Of a stretch of DNA of 54,334 nucleotides, positions 8,254-17,429 are shown piece after piece (within the stretch, counting starts at the first letter, position 1; the number at the start of each line of letters is the position of its first letter). The notes under the pieces were generated by a model. It was not told the origin of the DNA. It did no database searches and saw only the letters and a list, made by a program, of their open reading frames with translations. Made by a program: the position numbers and the translations under genes. Where the stretch lies: contig VGYC01000024.1 in the NCBI GenBank assembly GCA_016873095.1, forward strand, positions 1-54,334, written 5' to 3'. Source of the stretch: Planctomycetota bacterium. Lineage in GTDB: Bacteria > Planctomycetota > Planctomycetia > Gemmatales > Gemmataceae.

Positions 8254-9200
8254 GCACTTTCTTCATGACGCGCCTTGAACGAGGACCCGCCGGAGCGAAC
8301 CAGCGCCACGCCGGTCAAGATGATCAGGATGCCGGCGCCGAGATAGGCATTCGTCTCCTCGCCCGCCAGCCAGCCGACCAGCACGGCTATGACCGGGTTT
8401 ACGTAAGCATAGGTGCTCACCCGGCTGGTGGAGACATGCGCCAGCAACCAGTTGAAGGATACAAAGCCGATCAGCGAACCGACAATGAGCAAGTACAGAA
8501 ACGCGCTGACGGCAGTGGCTGTCCATTGTTCGGGCAAGCGCTCGACCTCGCCGGTGAGCACGCCGAGGAAAGCGAGAACGCCGCCGCCGAGGACCATCTG
8601 CCAGGCAGCTCCGGCCAGACGCGTGCTGGCCAGCCGTTGCCGTCGCAGCACGATCGATCCTGCCGCCCAGCACCAGGCCGAGCCAAGCACGAGCAGCAAG
8701 TTCACGTCTTGTCCGAAGATGCTGGTCTGCTGAAGTTTGTGGCCAAGCAACAGCACGACGCCGCCTAGGCCGACGATGAGTCCGAGCCAGCCCCGGCCAT
8801 TGAGCTTCTCGCCATCCGCCGAGATCATTTCCATGACGCCGACCCACAACGGCGTGGTGGCCGCGATGACGGCCGCCAGTCCGCTGTTGACCGTTCGCTC
8901 CGCAAAGTTGATGAGCCCGTTGCCGCCCACGAAAAGAAAGAGCGCGGACAGCGCGATGCCGCGCACGTCGCTTGCCGGCAAGCGCCACGCTTCGCGGCGC
9001 AAGGCGAGAAAGACGAGCAACAGTGCTCCCGCCAGACACACACGCGTGCCGCCGAACAACGCCGGCGGCAACTGCTCGTCACGCACTCCCTTCTGCGTCG
9101 CCAGATACGTCGTCCCCCAGGAGATGTACACCAGCGCGAACGCCAGCCCGATGGCCCAGGCGGCCGGCGGCTTGGCAGATGAGTCAGGGTCGGCTTGCAT
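8250..9200 (-). CDS. EamA/DMT-family transporter
   Basis: A 316-residue integral membrane protein with ten predicted helices in two EamA repeats. The first repeat begins GLAFALVYISWGTTYLA; the second begins near LAGAAWQMVLGGGV and ends with PVIAVLVGWLAGEE. Family members export amino acids or other metabolites; the substrate here is unknown. The gene is the first of a two-gene minus-strand unit with the RluA-like gene. It faces the trmB-like gene across a 62-bp gap that holds a 14-bp palindrome. Confidence 0.88.
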   Translation of the reverse strand: MQADPDSSAKPPAAWAIGLAFALVYISWGTTYLATQKGVRDEQLPPALFGGTRVCLAGALLLVFLALRREAWRLPASDVRGIALSALFLFVGGNGLINFAERTVNSGLAAVIAATTPLWVGVMEMISADGEKLNGRGWLGLIVGLGGVVLLLGHKLQQTSIFGQDVNLLLVLGSAWCWAAGSIVLRRQRLASTRLAGAAWQMVLGGGVLAFLGVLTGEVERLPEQWTATAVSAFLYLLIVGSLIGFVSFNWLLAHVSTSRVSTYAYVNPVIAVLVGWLAGEETNAYLGAGILIILTGVALVRSGGSSFKARHEESA

Positions 9201-9241
9201 GTCTGGCAGGCAGGCGTGTATGAGGTCACGGGCAAACCGAT

Positions 9242-9255
9242 ATTCTACATAGAAT
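9242..9255. promoter_or_regulatory. palindrome with outward-facing -10-like boxes between divergent genes
   Basis: ATTCTA-CA-TAGAAT is a perfect 6-bp inverted repeat in the 62-bp gap between the EamA gene and the trmB-like gene. On each strand TAGAAT resembles a -10 box. On the plus strand it would place transcription start almost on the ATG at 9263, giving a leaderless mRNA. No good -35 box supports either direction, so this could equally be an operator or chance. Confidence 0.3.
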
Positions 9256-9262
9256 TATCTGC

Positions 9263-10033
9263 ATGAAACCTCGCCGCCACATCGAGCGCGAGTTCGGCGT
9301 CCCAATCGCGGGTGAGATCCTCGATCAATCGCTGTGGACCAGCACGGCGCTCAAGAAGCTACCGCAAGCCGGGCCGCTGTCATGGGAGTCAATCTTCAAT
9401 CGGCGAGCGCCAGTCGTGCTTGATCTCGGTTGCGGCAATGGCCGCTTCCTCATCGGCAGCGCGGTGTGGCGTCCGGACCACGATCATCTGGGCTGCGACA
9501 TCCTGCCGCTGGTGCTGCGCTATGCCACGCGCCGCGCCAACCAGCGAGGCCTGGCGAACATTCGCTTCGCCGCCATCGATGGCTTTCGGTTGCTCGACGA
9601 GCATGTCGCCCCGGCCAGCGTCCAGGAGATTCACTGCTACCATCCACAACCCTTCTACGATCCACGTGACGTGTCGCGCCGACTGGTCACACCCGCGTTC
9701 CTGGTCCGCGTGCATCGTTCGCTGGCGGCGGGTGGCAAGTTTTTCATCCAGACTGACAATCCCGGCTACTGGCGGTACATCGAGGAAGTGCTGCCGGTTT
9801 TCTTCGACGTACATCGGCAAGAGCGGCCGTGGCCGGATGCGCCGAAGGGTCGCACGCGCCGCGAGATCATCGCCTTGCGCCGACGCCTGCCCGTTTTCCG
9901 CGCCTGGGCAATGCCGCGGCCGGAACTGGATGTCGAGCAGGCGCTGCGTCTCGCGGAGGCATTGCCTCTACCTACCTTCGATGCCGATCGTGCGCTGCGT
10001 GAGGTGGATGAAATGGAGCAAGCGCATGGTTAG
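9263..10033 (+). CDS. TrmB-like (tRNA m7G46) methyltransferase with altered active-site motif
   Basis: A Rossmann methyltransferase of 256 residues arranged like TrmB. LDLGCGNGRFL is motif I (54-63), and GCDILPL and IRFAAIDGF follow. There is a late GGKFFIQTDNPGYWRYIEE block and a C-terminal PKGRTRREI similar to the TrmB T-x-x-E/R region. TrmB normally carries a FPDPWPK motif whose Asp is catalytic; here the aligned segment reads YHPQPFYD with Gln at that place (Q129). It may be a divergent TrmB with relocated catalysis or a paralogue acting on another RNA. The stop codon overlaps that of the convergent lpdA gene. Confidence 0.72.
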   Translation: MKPRRHIEREFGVPIAGEILDQSLWTSTALKKLPQAGPLSWESIFNRRAPVVLDLGCGNGRFLIGSAVWRPDHDHLGCDILPLVLRYATRRANQRGLANIRFAAIDGFRLLDEHVAPASVQEIHCYHPQPFYDPRDVSRRLVTPAFLVRVHRSLAAGGKFFIQTDNPGYWRYIEEVLPVFFDVHRQERPWPDAPKGRTRREIIALRRRLPVFRAWAMPRPELDVEQALRLAEALPLPTFDADRALREVDEMEQAHG

Positions 10034-11445
10034 CTGCTCTGCCGCACCTTGTACAGATGGGTCGCCAGGCCGTGCAGCGACTCCGCCGCCTCCATCAGAG
10101 TCTCCGTGAGGGTCGGGTGCGGATGAATCGTCATGGCCAGGTCGCGGGCGGTGGCGCCCATCTCCAGGGCCAGCACGCCTTCGGCAATCCACTCGCCGGC
10201 GCCGGCACCGGCGATGCCGATGCCCAGCAAGCGGTCGCTCTCCGGATCGACGATGATCTTGGTGACGCCGTCGGTGCGGCCCAGCGTGGCGGCGCGGCCA
10301 GACGCCAGCCAGTGGAAACGGGCCACCTGCACCTCGCGCTTCTGCTTTTTCGCCTCGCTCTCCGTCAGGCCGCACCAGGCGATTTCCGGATCGGTGAAGA
10401 CGACGGCGGGAATGGCGCGTGGATCCCAGGCGGCCGGTTCCCCCAGCAGCGCCTGCACCGCCACCTTGCCCTCGTGGGCGGCCTTGTGCGCCAGCATCGG
10501 CTCGCCGGCAACGTCGCCAATGGCATAGATCGTTGCATCGGCCGTGCGCCGCCGTTCATCGATCTTGATGAATCCGCGTTCGTCGACTTGCGCCTTCGTC
10601 TTTTCCAGCCCGAGATCGCGCGAGTTCGGCCGGCGGCCGACAGCCATCAGCACGCTCCCGCAAGTGACCTCCTTTTCCTCCAGTTCCTCGCCCTCCAGTG
10701 TCGCCTTCACGCCACCTTGGACTTCCGTCAGCTTCGCGACCTTGGTGTTGAGATGAATCTTGCGGAACAGCGGTTCGAGCCGCTGATGCAATGGCCTGAC
10801 CAGATCGGGATCGACGCCCGGCAACAAGGTTCCCGTGAGTTCGACGACGGTGACCTTGCTTCCCAGCGAGGCGTAAACGGTCCCCATCTCCAGTCCGATA
10901 TAGCCGCCGCCAATGACCAGCAGCGATTCCGGAACCTTGTCGAGCTTGAGCGCCGCCGTGGAGTCGAGCAAGCGCGGGCTGTCGAGGTCCAGCGCCGGCA
11001 AGCGGATCGGGCTGGAGCCCGTGGCGACGATGGCGTGCTTGAACGTGACGCGCTGGCCGTTGTCGAGCAGCAGCGACGAGGAATCCTCGAAGCGTGCCCG
11101 GCTTGACAGCCATGTCACCTTTCGGCGCTTGCACAGCTCCGCGAGATGGTTGGCCATCGTGTCGACGATCTTGTCCTTCCGGGCGCGAAGCGTGTCGAGG
11201 TCGATCTTGGGTGCCGGGAAGCTCAGGCCCCAGGCCGCGGCGTCCTTGGCCTGACCGATGACGTGGGCTGCGTGCAAGAGCGCCTTGGACGGGATGCAGC
11301 CCGCATGCAGGCAGATGCCGCCGGGCTTCGCCTGGGCATCGATCAAGGCGACTTGCAAGCCACGGTCGGCCGCCAGGAAGGCGGCCGCGTAACCGCCGGG
11401 GCCGGCGCCGATCACTGCCAGGTCGCATGTCGTGGTCTCGGGCAT
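10030..11445 (-). CDS. lpdA: dihydrolipoyl dehydrogenase
   Basis: The E3 subunit of 2-oxo acid dehydrogenase complexes, an FAD flavoprotein that reoxidises dihydrolipoamide with NAD+. The 471-residue length is normal. FAD binding is marked by VIGAGPGGYAAA, and the redox-active disulfide by GGICLHAGCIPSK (C45, C50). The NAD site is VIGGGYIGLEMG, and YAIGDVAGEPMLAHKA is the second FAD motif. The interface has HPHPTLTE with the catalytic His. No E1 or E2 genes are adjacent, so it may serve several complexes. It is convergent with the trmB-like gene, sharing overlapping stop codons. Confidence 0.95.
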   Translation of the reverse strand: MPETTTCDLAVIGAGPGGYAAAFLAADRGLQVALIDAQAKPGGICLHAGCIPSKALLHAAHVIGQAKDAAAWGLSFPAPKIDLDTLRARKDKIVDTMANHLAELCKRRKVTWLSSRARFEDSSSLLLDNGQRVTFKHAIVATGSSPIRLPALDLDSPRLLDSTAALKLDKVPESLLVIGGGYIGLEMGTVYASLGSKVTVVELTGTLLPGVDPDLVRPLHQRLEPLFRKIHLNTKVAKLTEVQGGVKATLEGEELEEKEVTCGSVLMAVGRRPNSRDLGLEKTKAQVDERGFIKIDERRRTADATIYAIGDVAGEPMLAHKAAHEGKVAVQALLGEPAAWDPRAIPAVVFTDPEIAWCGLTESEAKKQKREVQVARFHWLASGRAATLGRTDGVTKIIVDPESDRLLGIGIAGAGAGEWIAEGVLALEMGATARDLAMTIHPHPTLTETLMEAAESLHGLATHLYKVRQSS

Positions 11446-11576
11446 GCTGCTCTCCGTGAGGGTGAGCGAATGCCAAATGACAGGGTCGCTCCATGCTCAT
11501 TGTAGGAAGCGGCGCTCCTTGCCCAGGCGGCGGGCGTAGACACGATGAATCACCCGAGGACCCAAGGGAGGCCGTC

Positions 11577-12587
11577 ATGCGTCATCTCGCGCCGATCATC
11601 GTGTTGCTTGGCTTGACATGGGAAGCGGCCGGCGACGGACTATGCCGGCCATGCGGCCGCGCAGCCCGGTGGGTGCGGGCTGAACAACGGCGACCCAGGT
11701 ATGCGGATTTGCGCTGGCGGCTGACGCCGGGGCAGGTGTTCCATCAGACGACGGAAGCCGAGACGCGGCAGAAGATGAAGGTTTTCGGGATGGCCGTTTC
11801 GCAGCGCCAGAAGCAGCGAACCGTCTTGCGCTGGCAGTTCAAAGCTTGGGACGACGAAGGCATGGCAGTCTTCCGTTGCCAGATAGTCGATCTGCACTTC
11901 GAGATCGATATCGGCGGCAAACGACTCACTTCTTATCTTCCAGAGGACAAGCAACCGTCGCCACTGGCGGACATGATCACGGCACTGAAAAATGACGAAC
12001 TTCAGGTGCTGGTGGATCATGATGGCACGGTGGTTGGGGTCAAGCATACGATGACCGAGTTCATCAACTGGCGAAATGCGCAACCGCAATTCGAGCCACT
12101 AGGCAAGAGTATTCTGGGCGGACTGCACGAGCAGGCGCGACTGGTCTTCAGTTCCACGCCGAACCGAATCGTCAGGACCGATGAGCCGATTCAGCAAGAC
12201 TCGACCAGTCCGTTAGCGGACACACCGTCGCTGTCGTTACGATTCCGTGATCGATTGGCATGGCGCAACAATGAAAAGAACCTGCACCATTTCGCCCTGG
12301 AAGGCGCCAGCGATTACTCTGGATTGGTGAAAGCACCCGGGGTTAAGCTGATCAGGCCACCGCCGCCGGGCAAGCGGCGCGGCACGGTTTCGTTTGACGC
12401 CGTCAGACATCGTCTGAGCAGCTTGGCAATCACGGCAACTTTCTCAGGAACCATCGAGATCGACATTGGCGGTCAAATGACCAGCGTCGCGATCGAGCAG
12501 GAACAGACCACGCGCGTCCGGATCACGGATCACCGGCCGGCCCGCGAAAGCACGTCGGCCATTCCGCAGTCGCGACCTAAGCAATAA
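11577..12587 (+). CDS. secreted DUF6263-like protein
   Basis: The 336-residue product starts MRHLAPIIVLLGLTWEAAG, a signal peptide, and then shows a beta-rich domain opening with LRWRLTPGQVFHQTTEAE. This resembles planctomycete proteins grouped as DUF6263, whose function is unknown. GGGAGGCCGTC just before the ATG at 11577 is a strong ribosome binding site and decides the start. The C-terminal 30 residues are Arg/Ser/Pro-rich. It precedes the large kinase-WD40 gene by 57 bp on the same strand, so the two may be co-expressed. Confidence 0.65.
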   Translation: MRHLAPIIVLLGLTWEAAGDGLCRPCGRAARWVRAEQRRPRYADLRWRLTPGQVFHQTTEAETRQKMKVFGMAVSQRQKQRTVLRWQFKAWDDEGMAVFRCQIVDLHFEIDIGGKRLTSYLPEDKQPSPLADMITALKNDELQVLVDHDGTVVGVKHTMTEFINWRNAQPQFEPLGKSILGGLHEQARLVFSSTPNRIVRTDEPIQQDSTSPLADTPSLSLRFRDRLAWRNNEKNLHHFALEGASDYSGLVKAPGVKLIRPPPPGKRRGTVSFDAVRHRLSSLAITATFSGTIEIDIGGQMTSVAIEQEQTTRVRITDHRPARESTSAIPQSRPKQ

Positions 12588-12644
12588 GATGGTCCTGTCG
12601 TTTTTCCGTCCGGAGGCAGCGCGGTAGATGGTGGTAAACAGCCC

Positions 12645-15600
12645 ATGGCGATCAGCACGGTAGGAGATTTGGCCCGAATCCTGCGGCAGCTGCGGTTGCT
12701 GGAACCGGCGCAGCTTGATGAGCTCGACGGTCCCCTAGTGAAGCAATTCGGCGATCCCAAGGCGCTGGCCCGAGAGCTGGTCAAGCGCGGCTGGCTGACG
12801 CCGTTTCAGGTCAACCAGATCTTCACGGGACACGCCGCCGAGCTCGTGCTGGGTTCGTACATCCTCCTCGACCGCCTTGGTGAAGGCGGCATGGGGGAAG
12901 TTTTCAAGGCGCGTAACTGGAAGCTCGGCCGCGTCGTTGCCCTGAAGCTCGTACGCAAGGAGCGCGTGTCCCGGCCGGAAACGATTCGCCGCTTTCAGCG
13001 CGAGATCCGCGCCGCCGCCAAGCTCATCCATCCCAACGTCGTCCATGCTCACGATGCCGACGAGGTCAACGGCACGCACTTTCTCCTGATGGATTTCGTC
13101 GAGGGCATCGACCTGGCCCGGCATGTCAAGCAGTCCGGCCCGCTGCCCATCCCGCTCGCCTGCGAGTATATCCGCCAGGCGGCGCTCGGCTTGCAGCATG
13201 CCCATGAGCACGGCATGGTGCACCGCGACATCAAGCCGCACAACTTGCTCCTCTCGGTCGTCCGCGGCTCGAAGAGCGATGGCCAGAAGTCCGGCGATGC
13301 CCGGCACGTTGTCAAGATTCTCGACATGGGTCTGGCGCGGCTGCAGCAAGCGGAAGACGGCGACCAGTCCTCGACGTCGTTGACGCAAGAGGGACTGGTC
13401 CTGGGCACGGTGGACTACGTGGCTCCGGAGCAAGCGATCAATGCCCATGGCGCGGACATCCGCGCGGATATCTACAGCCTCGGTTGCACGCTGTATTTCT
13501 TGCTGACCGGCCAGGTGCCGTTTCCCGGCGGCACGGCGACGGAGAAGCTGATCCGGCATCAGTGCGATCAGTGTGTTCCAGTTGAGTCGTTGCGGCCGGA
13601 CGTGTCGCCGGGACTGGCGGCACTCCTGCGGCGCGTGATGGCCAAGCGGCGTGAGGATCGCCCGCAAACGCCCGCCGAGCTGGCCGACGCCTTGCAAACG
13701 TTGCTGGACGGCGGCGAACTTGCCGACGCGCCGGCGAGCCGGCCGGCAATGCCCGGACCTGACGAAGCAAGTGCGTTCGCCGCACTTGACACTTCCGGCA
13801 CGGTGACCATTTCCTCGGATTCGTCCCTGTCCTCGCGACGTTCACGCTCCTCGCCGGGAAAGGCTCTGTGGATCGGCGGTGCTACCCTGGCCGCGTTCTT
13901 GGTAATCATCGTCGTTATCTGGATGAACGCGCGCGAGACGCGACCGGTCAAACCAGGACCGGAGAAGAGCGTGCCCGTGACGCTTGCCTATCAGGTAGAA
14001 GCCGGGCGGCGCTGGCAGGACACCGGCATCGACGTCAAGGCGGGTGCCGCGCTTGCGATCACGTTCAAGGGAAAATGGCAACTCAAGAGCGGGTTGGAAG
14101 CCGCCGCTGCCGGGGACGAGAAAGCACCGCGTGTGCGCGCTGTTGCCAGCGAGGCGCCAATCCTTTGCCTGCTCGCCCGCCTCGGCGATTCGGCTGAAAT
14201 GATCCCTCTGGGAATGGAAAAAGAGTGGAGGCCTGCCGCGGATGGTCGGCTCTTTGTGCAGCCGAATTACCTCGATCTCGACGAACTGAGCGGCAATATC
14301 CGCATGGAAATAAAGGGAGCCAGCGCGGGCAAGAATTCGTTCCCCAGGCCCGCACCTGTCCGGATTCAAAGCGCGGAAGCCGAGCTGCGCACGCTGCAAG
14401 CACGCATGCTTCATCGCAAGGAGGATGCAGAAGTCCTTCGCCGAGATCTGCTCGAATTCACGAGTCGCTACAGTGACACGACGCAAAGCATGGTGGCTGC
14501 CGAACTGCTGATGCCGCTGGCGGCGCCGCTTGACGGTCTGGCACCGACGGGAAGCATCGACGCCGCACAGGCGCCGCCTGGCCTGGTCACTGTTTTTGGC
14601 GGCGACGACGGCAAGCCGATCAGCGTCCTGTCGCGCAGCCGCGATGACCTCCGGCTTGCGACGCTGACGTCGGGTGGCGCTGCCCGCATCTGGGATGTGC
14701 TGGCCGCAAAGCCAATTGTCGGACCCTGGGATAAGTCATCCGTTCGTGCGCTCGCCATGAGCCCGGATGGCAAAACCCTGGCGGTGGTTACCGGCAGTGA
14801 CTCCGTCAAGGAGTGGGACATAGACAGCGGGAAGCTCCGGTCGAGCCAGTCTCAGGATGCCGCGGTTCATTGCCTCGACTACAGCGGTGACGGCGACCGC
14901 CTGGCGGCCGGATTCGACGACGGCGCCGTGGTCGTCTGGAAGTCCGGCACACAAACGGAGCTGTTCCGCGACAGGTTGGCAAAGACGGCAATCATCTGCG
15001 TTCGCTTCCGTGCCGACGGCCGGCTGGCTTCATCCGCGGCCAATCGCTCGATGCGCCTGTGGGACCTCGCTGGCAAGAGTAAGCAAGTCGCCTGGAATTC
15101 GCCGGAGTTGGCGGACACGCTGGCCTTTCGTCCGGATGGCGGCATGCTGGCGCTGTCGGGAAAATCGCTTCGGGTGTTCGACCCGGCCACGGGACGCGGC
15201 CTGTTTACCGTGCGCAATCCGGAGAATGGCGCTGGCGACTGCGTTGCCGCTTTTCGACCTGACGGCGCGGTCCTGTACTTCGCAGACGGCCAGGGCAAGC
15301 TGTTTCTCTGGGATACGGGAAAGCGCAGGCAGCTGCGCCGACTGGACATGCCCAGACGGGTGACGTGTCTGGCGTCGTCATCCGACGGCCGCCATCTCTT
15401 CACCGGCAATAGCGACGGCAGCGTGCTCCTCTTGCGACTTGGTCCATCCGAGTATCTATCCGGCAAGTCGAAAAGTCCGGGTTCCAATCCTCTCGACGGC
15501 CTGCAACGTGCCGACATTTCCGACTCCGAACTGGCCCTGGCAACCGACAAGCTCACGGACGCACCGCCACGAGAGTTGGTGGCCGTCCTGGGTCAAGGCC

Positions 15601-17315
15601 CGCTGCGGCACGGCGGCGGTATCAATGCCATGACCATCAGTCCAGACGGCAAGTACGTGGCCAGTGCCGGCGACGATCACCGCGTCAAGATATGGGATGG
15701 CGCGACCGGCAAGCTGCTTCGGGAATGCAACGGACACACGTCCTCAGTCCTGAGCCTGGAGTACAGCGCGGACGGTAGCTTGCTTGCGTCGGCCGGCAGG
15801 GACAACACAGTTCGCATCTGGAATCCCGCGGACGGCAAGCAGCGCGAGATGTTTCGTGATAATCTGGGCGATGTCGTGGTGCTGGCCTTCGATGCGCGGG
15901 CCGCACGGATCGCCTGCGGATGCAATAACGGCGGCATCAGAGTTTTCAGCATGCGTCCTGACAAGCCGCTCCCGTGGCTCACTGGGCATGCCGGCTTGAT
16001 CAAGAGATTGGCGTTCAGCGCGGACGGCGCCAGCCTCTATTCGGCCGGCATTGATGGCCGGCTTTTCGATCGACAGCTGGGCGTCAACAAGCTCGACGCC
16101 GAGCTTCAAAACAAGGGAGGTCTCGGACATCCGTGTTTTCTTCCAGACAAAGGCGGCATGATCGCTGTCGATCCCGACGGCAAGGTCATCCAGATTGCCT
16201 GGGATGGCGAGCGCAAGCTGCTACCGCTGAAAGGGTCGCCGCGCGCGACAGCCATGGCCGTCTCCAGCAACGCCAAGATCTTGGCTGTTGCTGACTCCGA
16301 TGGAACCATTGGCCTGCATGACCGCATCACCGGCCGGCGACTGCGCCTGCTGCCGAACCGCTTCCCCGTCATCAGCCTCGCTTTCAGCGGCAACGGCGAG
16401 GTTCTGCTCGTGGAGACAGCACATGGCTTTCGCGTCTGGCAACTTGACTCGTGGAAAGAGACGGTGCTGCTCATCGGCCATCACGACGCTGTACGCAGTC
16501 TCGCCCCAACACCGGACGGCAAGTCTCTGATCTCTGGCGGACTGGGCGGCTCCATACTCTTGTGGGATCTCGCGAAGGCGACGGCGAGCCAGGGACTTTA
16601 TCACGGCGACGGCACGCCCTTGACCAGCCTGTCGCTGGCGCCGGACGGCGGCCGACTGGCAGCATCGTCGCGCGGCCGCTGGATCAAGTCCTGGACTGTG
16701 CCCGCCGGCAGAGAAATCTTCGCGCGCCGCCTCACCGTCATCCCCAATAACATTGCCTGGTCGCCGGACGGCCAGCAGGTTGTCATCGCGCTCGAAAACG
16801 GCAATCTCGAAACATGGGACGGAACGAGCAGCCTGCTGAGATCATCGCTCAAGACGCATCCGACGGGAATCAGCAGATTGGCCTTCAGCGCCGATGGCCG
16901 GCGTCTGGCCACAGCCGGCCGCGAACGCGCCGTCAAACTCTGGCAGTGGCGGCCCTTTCGCGAGCTGACCCCATTCTATCTGACACATCCGATCGATAGC
17001 CTGGCCTTTGCGTCAGACAACGAACGCCTGGCCATCGGCAGCAATGAAATTCACATCAAGGACACGCTCCGCAACAAGAACGTGGCGGAGTTGGAAGGAG
17101 GCACGCCCCCCATCCGCCTGGCCTATCATCCACGCAAGGCATTTCTTGCCAGCGCCGATGCCGCCGGCCATCTCAACATCTGGCACGACACGACGAATGT
17201 CTGCCGCTGGCGATTTTCCGCCGCGCTGCACAGCGTCGCCTTCTCCGCCGACGGCCGTTACTTGTTCGCCGGCAGCGCTTCCGGTTTGATAATGGTTTTT
17301 CGCGTGCCTTCCTGA
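12645..17315 (+). CDS. membrane Ser/Thr protein kinase with C-terminal WD40 propellers
   Basis: A 1556-residue sensor-type kinase. An N-terminal helical module (1-65, with KRGWLTPFQVNQI) is common in planctomycete kinases. The kinase domain (about 71-350) shows GEGGMGEVF, ALKLV (K101), HRDIKPHN (D195), DMG (227-229) and APEQ. A Ser-rich linker leads to one transmembrane helix (408-427). Outside it are about 200 residues that include a small jelly-roll-like part, then WD40 repeats filling roughly 640-1556. These are seen as repeated blocks such as SPDGKYVASAGDDHRVKIWD and enough for two propellers. By known topology the kinase is cytoplasmic and the propellers lie across the membrane, where they would bind an unknown ligand. 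No downstream target gene is evident. Confidence 0.93.
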   Translation: MAISTVGDLARILRQLRLLEPAQLDELDGPLVKQFGDPKALARELVKRGWLTPFQVNQIFTGHAAELVLGSYILLDRLGEGGMGEVFKARNWKLGRVVALKLVRKERVSRPETIRRFQREIRAAAKLIHPNVVHAHDADEVNGTHFLLMDFVEGIDLARHVKQSGPLPIPLACEYIRQAALGLQHAHEHGMVHRDIKPHNLLLSVVRGSKSDGQKSGDARHVVKILDMGLARLQQAEDGDQSSTSLTQEGLVLGTVDYVAPEQAINAHGADIRADIYSLGCTLYFLLTGQVPFPGGTATEKLIRHQCDQCVPVESLRPDVSPGLAALLRRVMAKRREDRPQTPAELADALQTLLDGGELADAPASRPAMPGPDEASAFAALDTSGTVTISSDSSLSSRRSRSSPGKALWIGGATLAAFLVIIVVIWMNARETRPVKPGPEKSVPVTLAYQVEAGRRWQDTGIDVKAGAALAITFKGKWQLKSGLEAAAAGDEKAPRVRAVASEAPILCLLARLGDSAEMIPLGMEKEWRPAADGRLFVQPNYLDLDELSGNIRMEIKGASAGKNSFPRPAPVRIQSAEAELRTLQARMLHRKEDAEVLRRDLLEFTSRYSDTTQSMVAAELLMPLAAPLDGLAPTGSIDAAQAPPGLVTVFGGDDGKPISVLSRSRDDLRLATLTSGGAARIWDVLAAKPIVGPWDKSSVRALAMSPDGKTLAVVTGSDSVKEWDIDSGKLRSSQSQDAAVHCLDYSGDGDRLAAGFDDGAVVVWKSGTQTELFRDRLAKTAIICVRFRADGRLASSAANRSMRLWDLAGKSKQVAWNSPELADTLAFRPDGGMLALSGKSLRVFDPATGRGLFTVRNPENGAGDCVAAFRPDGAVLYFADGQGKLFLWDTGKRRQLRRLDMPRRVTCLASSSDGRHLFTGNSDGSVLLLRLGPSEYLSGKSKSPGSNPLDGLQRADISDSELALATDKLTDAPPRELVAVLGQGPLRHGGGINAMTISPDGKYVASAGDDHRVKIWDGATGKLLRECNGHTSSVLSLEYSADGSLLASAGRDNTVRIWNPADGKQREMFRDNLGDVVVLAFDARAARIACGCNNGGIRVFSMRPDKPLPWLTGHAGLIKRLAFSADGASLYSAGIDGRLFDRQLGVNKLDAELQNKGGLGHPCFLPDKGGMIAVDPDGKVIQIAWDGERKLLPLKGSPRATAMAVSSNAKILAVADSDGTIGLHDRITGRRLRLLPNRFPVISLAFSGNGEVLLVETAHGFRVWQLDSWKETVLLIGHHDAVRSLAPTPDGKSLISGGLGGSILLWDLAKATASQGLYHGDGTPLTSLSLAPDGGRLAASSRGRWIKSWTVPAGREIFARRLTVIPNNIAWSPDGQQVVIALENGNLETWDGTSSLLRSSLKTHPTGISRLAFSADGRRLATAGRERAVKLWQWRPFRELTPFYLTHPIDSLAFASDNERLAIGSNEIHIKDTLRNKNVAELEGGTPPIRLAYHPRKAFLASADAAGHLNIWHDTTNVCRWRFSAALHSVAFSADGRYLFAGSASGLIMVFRVPS

Positions 17316-17429
17316 AAAGTCGATAGACGCTGCATGCGCCGGCGACCCGTTCTACAATTCCCGACGCGCCTTGCTATAAAGAAATGAGTTTGTCCGCGGT
17401 TCTCCCAAGTCCCCATGGGTAAGCACGGA

